The notes beneath the pieces were generated by a model. The model ran no database searches and was not told where the DNA came from. It saw nothing but the letters and a program-made list of their open reading frames with translations. The translations under genes and the position numbers were made by a program. This document shows, piece after piece, positions 44,171 through 52,162 of a stretch of 64,000 bases of DNA (position 1 is its first letter; every line of letters begins with the position of its first letter). The stretch is from NCBI GenBank assembly GCA_003139095.1, contig PLHW01000008.1, forward strand, positions 33,758 through 97,757, read 5' to 3'. Source of the stretch: Acidobacteriaceae bacterium (GTDB lineage Bacteria; Acidobacteriota; Terriglobia; Terriglobales; Acidobacteriaceae).

Positions 44171-45472
44171 ATGCGTTCATCAGGGGCGAAAGGCAGCACG
44201 AAGGGCCATTTAAACATTTCCGATGCCGGGCCGCGACTCGGCTCAACGAAGCAGAGAAACGCAGCCCGCGCCGCTCTATCCCTGGCCGTACTTTCCGCGC
44301 TGCTGCTGATTGCCGCCAGCCCAGCACAGGCTCAGGCCAGCGAAACCGTGCTCCAGAACTTCGACGGCAAAGATGGCTCCGGTCCCAACTCGCGCCTCAC
44401 TTCTGACGGTGCAGGCAACTTCTACGGCACGACCCCCGGCGGGGGATCGGCCGGAGATGGAACCGTTTACGAAGTTTCGCCGAACGACGGAGGCTGGAAC
44501 GAGACGCCAATTTACAGCTTTGGCCCACAGCCAGCCGGCGGATACACTCCCGACTTTTCGCCCGTGATTTTCGACCATTCCGGCAACCTGTATGGAACCG
44601 CATACGGCGGCGGCGCGAATTTTTACGGCGTTGTGTTCGAGCTCAGCCCGCCAGGATCGAACTGGACCGAAACCGTTCTCTACAACTTCTGCCCCGAGGG
44701 ATATCCCTGCAACGTCACCGGCGCCTATCCGATCGGCGGCTTGATCATGGACTCCAAGGGCAATTTCTACGGCACGACCAGCGCGGGCGGCGCGAACGGG
44801 ATTGGCACTGTCTTCGAACTGAGTCCATCCGGCGGCAATTGGACCGAGCAGGTCATCTACAGCATTGGCAAGTCCGACAGAGCCGCCGACGGGTTGGTTA
44901 TGGATGCCTCCGGAAACATCTTCGGCAGCACAAATTCGACCGTATTCGAGCTGACCCCGAGCGGCAACGGCTGGGATGCGACCCTGATCCACAACTTCAA
45001 GGGTTCGCCGAAAGATGGGATTGGTGGGGAGTTCTGCACCCTCGTGCTGGACCAGGCCGGAAACCTCTACGGTACGACAACCAGTGGAGGCAAGGATAAC
45101 GCCGGCACAGTCTATAAACTGACTCCCGTGGTGTCGGGGAAGAAGAAAGGAACATATACGGAGAAGATTCTCTATTCTTTTAAGACCAACGGCAAAGATG
45201 GCGTGGGGCCTTCGGCGGGAATCGTCTTCGATGGCGCCGGCAATATTTATGGCACCACTATCGGCGGCGGCAAGTACAGCGCGGGAACCGTCTATAAATT
45301 GACCCCGACAGGCACCGGCGGCTACAAAGAGAAGATCCTCTGGAGTTTCAACATCACCGACGGTAACCAACCAGAAAGCAGCCTTATCCTGGACAGCCTG
45401 GGCAACCTCTATGGCACGACCTACGCGGGTGGAGCGAACGGAGTCGGCACCGCGTTCGAAGTAACTCCGTAA
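44171..45472 (+). CDS. exported GloVer-repeat protein, copy 1
   Basis: 433 residues. The signal peptide (AALSLAVLSALLLIAASPAQAQ) is followed by about nine GloVer-type repeats (choice-of-anchor tandem repeat, TIGR03803-like) of the form GNLYGTTxxGGxxxxGTVFELSPxxGGWTExVLYSF. They would build a propeller. No C-terminal anchor is visible. AAGGAGAGGACT fixes the start at 44171. A paralogue follows after 56 bases in the same direction, most likely in the same operon. Confidence 0.88.
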   Translation: MRSSGAKGSTKGHLNISDAGPRLGSTKQRNAARAALSLAVLSALLLIAASPAQAQASETVLQNFDGKDGSGPNSRLTSDGAGNFYGTTPGGGSAGDGTVYEVSPNDGGWNETPIYSFGPQPAGGYTPDFSPVIFDHSGNLYGTAYGGGANFYGVVFELSPPGSNWTETVLYNFCPEGYPCNVTGAYPIGGLIMDSKGNFYGTTSAGGANGIGTVFELSPSGGNWTEQVIYSIGKSDRAADGLVMDASGNIFGSTNSTVFELTPSGNGWDATLIHNFKGSPKDGIGGEFCTLVLDQAGNLYGTTTSGGKDNAGTVYKLTPVVSGKKKGTYTEKILYSFKTNGKDGVGPSAGIVFDGAGNIYGTTIGGGKYSAGTVYKLTPTGTGGYKEKILWSFNITDGNQPESSLILDSLGNLYGTTYAGGANGVGTAFEVTP

Positions 45473-45528
45473 GATGTTCGTCAACAAACAAAACGCAGTC
45501 TCGCACAGAGCCATTTGAGGACGGAGCC

Positions 45529-46743
45529 ATGAATTCAGCAACCACGACAAGTCCTACGAAACTGACAGCCGCGGTTTCCCGCGCCGCCTTGACCCTAACC
45601 CTGCTTTCCGCCCTCCTGCTGATTGCCGCCCGCCCAGCGCAGGCCCAGACCGAAACTGTCCTTTACAACTTCACCGGCGGCAGCGACGGCAGAAATCCCT
45701 ATTCCCGCCTGACCTCCGACGGCGCCGGCAACTTTTATGGGACGACGTTCAACGGCGGTGTGTTTGCATCCGGAACGGTGTTCGAGCTTTCGCCGAACCC
45801 CAACGGCGGCTGGAACGAAACCGTCCTCTACAGCTTCACCGGAGGGTTGGACGGCAGTAACCCTTGGTTCTCGCCAGTCATCTTCGACCGCAAAGGCAAT
45901 CTCTACGGAACAACCTACTATGGCGGCCCGGGCGGCACAGGCGTTGTGTTCCAACTGAGCCCCGCGGAAGGTGGCTGGACCGAGACCGTTTTGCACGGCT
46001 TTGCGGGCGGCGAGGACGGCGTCAACCCGATCAACGGTCTCGCCATGGGCGCGGCAGGCAACCTCTACGGCACGACCTATCAAGGTGGCCAGCAGGGCGA
46101 TGGCGTCGTCTTCGAGCTCAGCGCGTCCGGCGGCAACTGGACCGAACAAGTCATCTACGAAGGCGCCGACACCGTTTGGGGCGGCGTCACCGTCGATCCC
46201 TCAGGAAACATTTTCGGCGCAACACCCTCGTGGATATTCGAGTTATCTCCGAACGGTAACGGCGGCTGGAGTTACGAAATCATCAAGAAGTTCAATCCCG
46301 GTGGCAAAAATGGCGGTCCGGCGGACACGCCCGTGCTCGACCAGGCGGGAAACGTTTACGGTACAACCGTGGGCGGCTACAGCTTTGGCACAGTTTTCAA
46401 GCTGAGCCCGGGAAACAAAGGAAAATGGACCAAGCAGACTCTGCACCATTTTGCCGGCGGCCAGCGCGGCGACTTACCGTGGCCGTCAGTTTTAATCGAT
46501 GCGGCCGGAAACGTTTTCGGCACAACAATTCAGGGCGGCAAATCCGGTGACGGAGTTGTTTATGAGCTGTCGTCTTCCAGTGGCGCGGGCGGTTATAAAG
46601 AGAAGGTTCTGTGCAGTTTCAACGGCGCAAACGGAGCTCAGCCATGGGGCGGCCTGATTCTGGACAGCGCAGGTAATATCTACGGTACAACCGATGTAGG
46701 TGGAACGAGCAACGCGGGCACCGTGTTCGAGGTGACTCCATAG
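45529..46743 (+). CDS. exported GloVer-repeat protein, copy 2
   Basis: 404 residues, the same design as the preceding protein: signal peptide LTLTLLSALLLIAARPAQAQ and about eight repeats (GNFYGTTFNGGVFASGTVFELSP, GNLYGTTYYGGPGGTGVVFQLSP, GNVYGTTVGGYSFGTVFKLSP). Closely similar signal sequences and endings (GTVFEVTP versus GTAFEVTP) show a tandem duplication. GGACGGAGCC precedes the ATG, a moderate site. Function unknown. Confidence 0.88.
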   Translation: MNSATTTSPTKLTAAVSRAALTLTLLSALLLIAARPAQAQTETVLYNFTGGSDGRNPYSRLTSDGAGNFYGTTFNGGVFASGTVFELSPNPNGGWNETVLYSFTGGLDGSNPWFSPVIFDRKGNLYGTTYYGGPGGTGVVFQLSPAEGGWTETVLHGFAGGEDGVNPINGLAMGAAGNLYGTTYQGGQQGDGVVFELSASGGNWTEQVIYEGADTVWGGVTVDPSGNIFGATPSWIFELSPNGNGGWSYEIIKKFNPGGKNGGPADTPVLDQAGNVYGTTVGGYSFGTVFKLSPGNKGKWTKQTLHHFAGGQRGDLPWPSVLIDAAGNVFGTTIQGGKSGDGVVYELSSSSGAGGYKEKVLCSFNGANGAQPWGGLILDSAGNIYGTTDVGGTSNAGTVFEVTP

Positions 46744-46783
46744 GCCGATCGCAAGTTCCTCACTTTAACGCCGCAAGGCCGGG

Positions 46784-48364
46784 TTAGTGTCGCCAGATCG
46801 TAGGGGATTTGCGCGCGTCCGCCGGCACGCCCTCTGATTGGCTGCTGCCAGATTCACTTCGAGCCGGCGCCACCGTGCCACCCAAGCTGGCCGCACTCGT
46901 GCCGCCCGCAGCCGGCGCGCGCATTCCCGACATCGCCACTGCCGCTTCCATCTTCACTCCCACTTCATCCCCGCGAAAATATTCTCCCCGCGCCGCCCGC
47001 ATCTCCGGCATCGCCGCATACGGCTTCGAATAGTCGTTATTCGCATTCCAGAATAAGAATCCCACGCCGCCTTTCTGTTTTGCCACCGAAACCTGCACCT
47101 CAACATACTTCGGCGAATAACTCTTGGTCCGCCAGGCAAACGCCTGTAGCCAAGGCCGAATCACCACTCCACTGTCTTTCGTGATCAGCTTAAACCGGTC
47201 CATCGATTCGCCAATAAAATGTTCCGGCGCATCTCCCGGATTCGCATACCCGTCCATGCCAAAAAAGTGCGACGGATAAATCATCGGCGAGAGCACGTCG
47301 CAATGTTTCGCCATCGCCACAATATCCTGCCCCGTATGCGCCAGGTCCACCGGCCTCTGCCACGCCATCACGCCAAACACATCCAGAGACAGCAGCACGC
47401 CCGTCGGATGGATCTCCGTGTACGCCCGCTTCAAGAAATCCGCAATCACATCCGACCGCTGCCACTCCGCATGCTCGCGCTGAAAATTAAAGCTCGCGTC
47501 CTTCTGATCCCCCTCCGCCGGAAACCTCACATAGTCGAACTGCACTTCGTCCACTCCCGCCCCGGCCACAAACTTCGCCAGCGCAATGTCATAGTCCTGC
47601 ACCTTCGCATTCGACGGATCGGTCCACACCAGCTTCCCATTCTCCCGCCACGCCTCGCCCGTCCGCCGCGACTTCACCGCCAGTTCCGGATGGCTGGTTA
47701 CCAGGTGCTCGTCGCGAAAAATCGCAATCCGCGCAATTGCGTGCATATTCTGTGCGTGCAAAAACCGCACCAACTTCGGCAGATCGGAAATATAGTGCCG
47801 CTGACCGCTCGCCAGCGGGTGGTCAAACGCAATGTTCACGATCCCATCGCTATCCTTAATATCGAACACCACCGCGTTCCCGCCCACCTCCCGCCAATGT
47901 CGGATAATGCGCTCCCCGTGTTCGCTTCCCGCCATCACCCCCGTCAAATAAATCGCCCGCACTTCGAAATCTCTTGCAACTTGCACCGGCTTCTCTACAA
48001 TAGGCGATTCGAGCATTCCAGGGATCACGATCTGCTCTCCCGGTTTCAGGAACGTTGCCTGCCGGTTGCCGTTCGCCGATCGGATCGCCTCTCCGAGTTC
48101 AGCTGAGGTCAGGTATTTGGTTTTGCGCAGGTACTTGCGCGCCACCGCCGGAATACTGTCTCCGCGCTGCGCCTGGTACAGTTCTGACCCAGCCGGAACC
48201 GCCATCGGCGCCGGCGTGCTCCGCGTGGCTTCGGCTTTCACCCGCATCAACTGCGCCGCGTGCGGATTCTGTACCGCCATGGCACTTTGTGGCAATATGC
48301 TCGCTGCAATCAATAACAAAAAAGAGAGGCGGCCGCCGACTCCAGCCAGACTTGGGCAGGACAA
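46784..48364 (-). CDS. exported LysM / DUF4015 putative glycoside hydrolase
   Basis: 526 residues with signal peptide RLSFLLLIAASILPQSAMA. A LysM-like domain (LYQAQRGDSIPAVARKYLRKTK...FLKPGEQIVIPG, about 62-110) is followed by a DUF4015 TIM-barrel glycosidase-like domain: VRAIYLTGVMAGSEHGERIIRH, AVVFDIKDSDG, HAIARIAIFRDEHL, VDEVQFDYVRFPAEG, VLLSLDVFGVMAW, LSPMIYPSHF. Acidic residues at strand ends fit a retaining mechanism, but no member's substrate is known to me. The TTG start at 48364 has GGAGAAGATCC and keeps the signal peptide. The C-terminal tail is Ala/Gly/Ser-rich. Confidence 0.85.
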   Translation of the reverse strand: MSCPSLAGVGGRLSFLLLIAASILPQSAMAVQNPHAAQLMRVKAEATRSTPAPMAVPAGSELYQAQRGDSIPAVARKYLRKTKYLTSAELGEAIRSANGNRQATFLKPGEQIVIPGMLESPIVEKPVQVARDFEVRAIYLTGVMAGSEHGERIIRHWREVGGNAVVFDIKDSDGIVNIAFDHPLASGQRHYISDLPKLVRFLHAQNMHAIARIAIFRDEHLVTSHPELAVKSRRTGEAWRENGKLVWTDPSNAKVQDYDIALAKFVAGAGVDEVQFDYVRFPAEGDQKDASFNFQREHAEWQRSDVIADFLKRAYTEIHPTGVLLSLDVFGVMAWQRPVDLAHTGQDIVAMAKHCDVLSPMIYPSHFFGMDGYANPGDAPEHFIGESMDRFKLITKDSGVVIRPWLQAFAWRTKSYSPKYVEVQVSVAKQKGGVGFLFWNANNDYSKPYAAMPEMRAARGEYFRGDEVGVKMEAAVAMSGMRAPAAGGTSAASLGGTVAPARSESGSSQSEGVPADARKSPTIWRH

Positions 48365-48737
48365 GGATCTTCTCCGTGTGGGAAATTCTCTGTCCCAATT
48401 GTCGCGCCAGGTAATGCCCCCTGCCAGTTACGAACGGGCGATGCGCCTCAGCGCCCCGTACCGGGGCCCATTACCCATGGGTACTGGCTGCCCCTGCTAT
48501 CTGCAAACTATTGCTCATACAGAATCTGTTAGCCCGAACCCAGGTGCCGGGCCACGCCACCTAGACGCATCTAAACCCGTCAGAAACAACGGACCCAGCG
48601 GCCTTCGCAGGTTGGCGAACGGCTTGCACAAGAAAGCACAGGGTGGGCGAGACTAGAGCCTCCCACCCCGAGTGACAAAAATGAGCAGCTTTCCTGAAAA
48701 CTTGCAATTCCCGGAAAGGAAACAGGGGCCTGAGCGA
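48365..48737. other. divergent intergenic region (373 bp)
   Basis: Lies between the glycosidase gene and the AAA+ gene and should hold both promoters. No gene or RNA recognised. The palindrome CCCATGGG around 48470 is too short to interpret. Confidence 0.4.
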
Positions 48738-49898
48738 ATGAGAACGAATTTAGCAACTGTGCTTGACCCAACCCGCCGTAGCAATGATGCCCGCGACTTC
48801 GAGGCGAGCCTCCGCCGCAAGATCGTCGGCCAGGATCAGGCGATTGAAAAAGTCGCCGAAATTTACCAGATGTTTTTGGCGGGCATGAACGCCCCCGGCC
48901 GCCCTGTGGGAAACCTGCTCTTCCTCGGACCCACCGGTTCGGGCAAGACTCGCGTCGTCGAGGCCGTTGCCGAGTCGCTCTTCGGCGATGCCAAGGCCTG
49001 CATCAAGATCGACTGCGCCGAGTTCCAGCACTCGCACGAAATTGCCAAGCTCATCGGCTCGCCTCCCGGATACCTCGGCCACCGCGAGACCCATCCCCTG
49101 CTCACGCAGGAAGCGCTCAACCAATTTCACACCGAGAAGCTCAAGCTCTCCATCCTCCTCTTCGACGAGATCGAGAAAGCGTCCGACTCGCTCTGGCAAC
49201 TGCTGCTCGGCATTCTCGACAAGGCCACGCTCACGCTCGGCGACAACCGCCGCGTCGACCTGTCCAGCTGCATCATCATCATGACCTCCAACCTCGGCGC
49301 CTCCGAAATGAATGGCCTCGTCGATGGCGGCCTCGGCTTTGCACCCAAAGCGGTGCAGGTCGATAACTCGCTCGACGAAAAAATCACCCGCTCCGCCGTC
49401 GACGCCGCGCGCCGCAAGTTCGCTCCCGAATTCATGAACCGCATCGACAAGGTCGTCGTCTTCAAAACTCTGCGCTCCGAGCACCTCAAGCAGATTCTTG
49501 ACATCGAACTCGGCATGGTCCAGCAGCGCGTGCTCATGGCCTCCGGCGCGCACCAGTTCGTTTTCAATTGCACCGCGCAGGTTAAAGACTTCCTGCTCCG
49601 CGAAGGCACCGACCCGAAGTACGGCGCCCGTCACCTCAAGCGCGCCATCGAACGCCACCTGGTCTTCCCGCTGGCCAACCTCGTCGCCACCGGTCAGGTC
49701 AAGCTCGGCGATTTCGTCCGCGTCGACCTCCTCGGCGAAAGCAAACTCACGTTTGTGAAAGAAGCCGAAGGCGCAATGGTTCCCGTGTTACTCGAGCGCT
49801 ACGGCGCAGCCGCCGCAGTCCCGGCAGCCGCCGCCGCCCGAGCCGCAAGGCCGGTCATCGCCCGCAAAGAGTTCGGCGCCATCAACGAGAACAAATAG
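48738..49898 (+). CDS. stand-alone Clp-type AAA+ ATPase
   Basis: 386 residues forming one AAA+ module of the HSP100 second-domain type: Walker A LGPTGSGKTR, Walker B ILLFDEIEKAS, sensor 1 IIMTSNLGASEM, Arg finger FAPEFMNRID, and the ClpB D2-small domain with sensor 2 GARHLKRAIE. It has no N-domain, first AAA domain or zinc finger. The tripeptide GLGF at the place of the ClpP-docking loop suggests a possible peptidase partner. The C-terminus is an Ala-rich tail. ATG 48738 and ATG 48681 are both possible; neither has a strong site. No ClpP gene nearby. Confidence 0.85.
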   Translation: MRTNLATVLDPTRRSNDARDFEASLRRKIVGQDQAIEKVAEIYQMFLAGMNAPGRPVGNLLFLGPTGSGKTRVVEAVAESLFGDAKACIKIDCAEFQHSHEIAKLIGSPPGYLGHRETHPLLTQEALNQFHTEKLKLSILLFDEIEKASDSLWQLLLGILDKATLTLGDNRRVDLSSCIIIMTSNLGASEMNGLVDGGLGFAPKAVQVDNSLDEKITRSAVDAARRKFAPEFMNRIDKVVVFKTLRSEHLKQILDIELGMVQQRVLMASGAHQFVFNCTAQVKDFLLREGTDPKYGARHLKRAIERHLVFPLANLVATGQVKLGDFVRVDLLGESKLTFVKEAEGAMVPVLLERYGAAAAVPAAAAARAARPVIARKEFGAINENK

Positions 49899-49955
49899 TT
49901 CGAGTAAGGCGCGGCCCGAGCCGCGCCACCATCAAGTTGTGGGTAGGTAAGCAGG

Positions 49956-49990
49956 GGGACACCGCAGAGGTGCGGTGTCCCAGTTTCTTT
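49956..49990 (+). terminator. intrinsic terminator after the AAA+ gene
   Basis: An 11-bp perfect stem GGGACACCGCA / TGCGGTGTCCC with loop GAGG (49956-49981) is followed by AGTTTCTTT. A smaller hairpin, GGCGCGGC / GCCGCGCC, lies at 49908-49927. Confidence 0.7.
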
Positions 49991-50001
49991 GCGCGGGTCG
50001 T

Positions 50002-50211
50002 TCATTCTCGACGCCGCTTTTTCCATTCATCTAAATTGACGCCTCCCCGCCTGGGATCTCCTGGAACATAGATCGTGAACAGCGTCTTAATGCACTCGCC
50101 TTCCCCGCAAATCGTGAACGAATCGAAAAACTTGTGCCAGCCTTGCGGAGCTTCCTCCAGGTCCGGAGCCTCGGGACTGCCCTTGAGCCACTCATCCAGT
50201 TCCATCGCCAT
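50002..50211 (-). CDS. small acidic hypothetical protein (69 aa)
   Basis: 69 residues: MAMELDEWLKGSPEAPDLEEAPQ, then WHKFFDSFTICGEGECIKTLFTIYVPGDP, and a basic end (NLDEWKKRRRE). Two cysteines sit close together (CGEGEC). No known family or good ribosome binding site. The mixed charged/aromatic composition suggests a real gene. It lies at the edge of the toxin-antitoxin island. Confidence 0.45.
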   Translation of the reverse strand: MAMELDEWLKGSPEAPDLEEAPQGWHKFFDSFTICGEGECIKTLFTIYVPGDPRRGGVNLDEWKKRRRE

Positions 50212-50314
50212 CGGCGCGAGAAATTGTTGCTTGTCGACTCAATCGCGCAGGTGATCTCGGTACGCGCGGCAACGTGCGTCCCTGGGCGGGCTGATCCGAA
50301 CCGCCGGCATGGAG

Positions 50315-50494
50315 CTATCCTATGCTGTCGACGATCTTCTGGGAAATGCGCTTAGACTCTGGAGAACCCGGCTGGCTCTTTTCGAGGCGGGCATACAGCT
50401 TCTGCAAGGACTGGGCCTTCGTCGCGGGCGCTTTGCGAGCCGCTGAGACCGATACCGCCCCGCCTCGCCGCTGACTTTGCTTTGCCGTCGCCAT
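50315..50494 (-). CDS. small basic hypothetical protein (59 aa)
   Basis: 59 residues: a basic Ala/Gln/Arg N-terminus (MATAKQSQRRGG) followed by a compact helical C-terminus (SLQKLYARLEKSQPGSPESKRISQKIVDSIG). The last 31 residues recur, with 10 to 12 differences, in a decayed copy at 51814-51921. Reuse of the same C-terminus in the same island argues that this short frame is a real gene. It lies just after the VapC gene on the same strand (49-base gap) and could be cotranscribed with it. Function unknown; no ribosome binding site seen. Confidence 0.55.
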   Translation of the reverse strand: MATAKQSQRRGGAVSVSAARKAPATKAQSLQKLYARLEKSQPGSPESKRISQKIVDSIG

Positions 50495-50542
50495 GCTATA
50501 GATGCTAGCCGAGGCCCGCAGGCTTGGAAAGGTTCATGTTCC

Positions 50543-50911
50543 TCACACCAGCCCGGCGTCAATGCCCAGTCCTTCCGCGACCTTGCGCAGCGCTTTGTCT
50601 CTTGTCCACAGAAGGGCGGGCGCATCGAGAAAGACTGATGCAATCAGGTGCGCATCCACCAGCCCGACGCCGCGCCCATACAGGCGACGGCTCTCAATCA
50701 TCTGCCGCACTTCGCCGAGCTGCGCCACTCGCACTTGCGGTAGAACATCTAGCAGCGCCAGCGTTCGGGCGCGCTCCCGCAACCCTCCGAGAGCAAGTTC
50801 CGTAACAATAAATGGATGAATCGCGATGTTCCCCCGGCCGAGTTGCCGGCCCAGCTCTTTGTCTCCCGCGCGCAGGTGGTCGATCCAAATCGAGGTGTCG
50901 GCGAGAATCAA
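50543..50911 (-). CDS. vapC: VapC PIN-domain toxin
   Basis: 122 residues. PIN-domain acidic residues: Asp in MILADTSIWIDHL, Glu in HPFIVTELALGGL, Asp in GLVDAHLIAS, Asp in LLWTRDKALRK. The GRGVGLVDAHL motif is classical VapC. It cleaves RNA when released from VapB. The ATG overlaps the vapB stop by four bases (ATGA), and translation depends on that coupling. Confidence 0.93.
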   Translation of the reverse strand: MILADTSIWIDHLRAGDKELGRQLGRGNIAIHPFIVTELALGGLRERARTLALLDVLPQVRVAQLGEVRQMIESRRLYGRGVGLVDAHLIASVFLDAPALLWTRDKALRKVAEGLGIDAGLV

Positions 50912-51105
50912 TTCCCGCTCGCCCTACGCCGCGGAATCTTCTTCAGCCCCGGCATCGTGCCCCCGAGGGATGCCAATCTCCGGGCGCTTTCCCTCTCAAT
51001 CAGCGCCTTGAGAGCTTCCCGAATCAGCACCGTTTTCTCCGCGACTCCGGTAAACTCCTGGGCCTTACGCACCAGTTCGTCATCCAGCGCAAGAGTGGTT
51101 CTCAT
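50908..51105 (-). CDS. vapB: VapB antitoxin (DUF2191 type)
   Basis: 65 residues. MRTTLALDDELVRKAQEFTGVAEKTVLIREALKALIERE is the ribbon-helix-helix of VapB proteins of the DUF2191 group; the Arg/Lys-rich tail (KKIPRRRASGN) contacts the toxin. GGAGTATCT precedes the ATG at 51105, so the ATG five codons earlier is not used. It should repress its own promoter through the palindrome at 51126-51145. Confidence 0.92.
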   Translation of the reverse strand: MRTTLALDDELVRKAQEFTGVAEKTVLIREALKALIERESARRLASLGGTMPGLKKIPRRRASGN

Positions 51106-51122
51106 AGATACTCCAGGCACTG

Positions 51123-51145
51123 ATTATAGCATCAAATGATGCTAT
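51123..51145 (-). promoter_or_regulatory. vapBC promoter/operator palindrome
   Basis: A perfect 9-bp inverted repeat with a 2-base spacer (ATAGCATCA-aa-TGATGCTAT, 51126-51145) overlaps a perfect minus-strand -10, TATAAT (51123-51128). It lies about 20 bases before the vapB start, the expected place for VapB autorepression. Confidence 0.7.
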
Positions 51146-51228
51146 CTTACGAGCTTTCAACCACGGAGGCCGGCAACCGGAGACACTCCCCACCGTTGCC
51201 ATTACGTGCTCGACTTTGCCGCCCCGCC

Positions 51229-51266
51229 TTGACAATCCTCCCTGGTGTATGTACACATTGTACATA
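51229..51266 (+). promoter_or_regulatory. brnTA promoter with operator palindrome
   Basis: A perfect -35 TTGACA (51229-51234) precedes an 8-bp inverted repeat with 3-base spacer, TATGTACA-cat-TGTACATA (51248-51266), that covers the -10 position. It lies 25 bases before the brnT ATG, as expected for autoregulation by BrnA. Confidence 0.65.
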
Positions 51267-51291
51267 GAGCGCCGCGGCGCGGGCCGTCAAA

Positions 51292-51564
51292 ATGCTTTTC
51301 GAGTGGGACGAAGGCAAGCGCCAGGCCAATCTCGCAAAGCATCTCATTGACTTTCAGGACGCCACGCACATTTTCGATGGACCAGTCTTTGAGAAATCCG
51401 AGCGCCGCCACGGCGAAGACCGCGTCGTAGCCATCGGCCTCATGCAGGACATCGAAATCGTTGTGGTTTACGTCACGCGCGGCCAGCACCGCCGCATCAT
51501 TTCAGCCAGGAGGGCACATCGCGATGAAAGGCAAGCTTACGCCGAGCGCCTCGACCAATCATAA
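51292..51564 (+). CDS. brnT: BrnT family toxin
   Basis: 90 residues of the BrnT (RelE-like fold) ribonuclease: MLFEWDEGKRQANLAKHLIDFQDATHIFDGP, RHGEDRVVAIGLMQDIEIVVVYVTRGQHRRIISARRAHRDERQ, which are the consensus elements, with the catalytic His/Arg cluster near the end. In this type II system the toxin gene comes first. No strong ribosome binding site; it overlaps brnA by 41 bases. Confidence 0.94.
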   Translation: MLFEWDEGKRQANLAKHLIDFQDATHIFDGPVFEKSERRHGEDRVVAIGLMQDIEIVVVYVTRGQHRRIISARRAHRDERQAYAERLDQS

Positions 51565-51817
51565 AAACGGCGCCACGAACTTTAAGCGCCTGCGCGCCCT
51601 CCGCGACGCCGACATCGACTTCTCCGACATCCCCAAGCTCGGGAAGTCTTTCTGGAAGTCTGCCCGCCTCGTCCTGCCCGAACCCAAAGACCGCCTCACC
51701 ATTCGCGTCGACCACGATGTCGTCGAGTGGCTGAAGAAACACGGCCCCGGCTACCAGACCCGCATCAACGCCATCCTCCGCTCCTACATGGAAGCCCAAT
51801 CTTCCGCCAGCCGCTAG
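51524..51817 (+). CDS. brnA: BrnA family antitoxin
   Basis: 97 residues. The N-terminal toxin-binding part is FKRLRALRDADIDFSDIPKLGKSFW; the C-terminal ribbon-helix-helix is DRLTIRVDHDVVEWLKKHGPGYQTRINAILRSYME, the BrnA consensus. AGGAGGGCACATCGCG before the ATG at 51524 fixes the start, within the 3' end of brnT. It represses the operon through the palindrome upstream of brnT. Confidence 0.94.
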   Translation: MKGKLTPSASTNHKNGATNFKRLRALRDADIDFSDIPKLGKSFWKSARLVLPEPKDRLTIRVDHDVVEWLKKHGPGYQTRINAILRSYMEAQSSASR

Positions 51818-51921
51818 CCGATGCCGTCGACAATTTGCCGGGGAATGCGCTTGGACTTTTCGGAACCGGGCTGGCTTTTTTCCAGACGGGCGTAATGCTT
51901 CCGCAAAGATTTGTTCTTAAG
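51814..51921 (-). pseudogene. truncated copy of the 59-aa basic protein
   Basis: On the minus strand it reads LKNKSLRKHYARLEKSQPGSEKSKRIPRQIVDGIG then a stop, matching the C-terminal half of the protein at 50315-50494. No start codon with a site is available in this frame; the region upstream is the 3' end of the ribbon-helix-helix gene. Its stop shares bases with the brnA stop. Confidence 0.65.
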
Positions 51922-52162
51922 TAGTGGGCGCGTTTCGGGTCGCTTGATATCGCAGAACGTCCTCCACCTCAACATTCAATTCATCCGCCGCACGATTCAG
52001 GAGTTCCAGATCGCGAGCCTCCACCTGCATTCGCGCCTGCTTGCCCAGGTATTGCGCCAGCACCGTTTCAATAAAAGCCGAGCGCGATTGTCCTGCTCCC
52101 GCCATGCGATCTATGCGGACGAGCACATCTTTTGACAACGCGATAGAGACCTTCTCTTTCAT
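51917..52162 (-). CDS. orphan ribbon-helix-helix antitoxin-like protein
   Basis: 81 residues. MKEKVSIALSKDVLVRIDRMAGAGQSRSAFIETVLAQYLGK is a CopG/MetJ-type ribbon-helix-helix, followed by a helix (EARDLELLNRAADELNVEVEDVLRYQA) as in MazE/PemI-like antitoxins of this form. No toxin gene lies downstream, where only the decayed small-protein copy remains, so this is either an orphan antitoxin or a stand-alone regulator. The start at 52162 is preferred because the domain begins there; the frame is open to 52255. Confidence 0.75.
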   Translation of the reverse strand: MKEKVSIALSKDVLVRIDRMAGAGQSRSAFIETVLAQYLGKQARMQVEARDLELLNRAADELNVEVEDVLRYQATRNAPTT

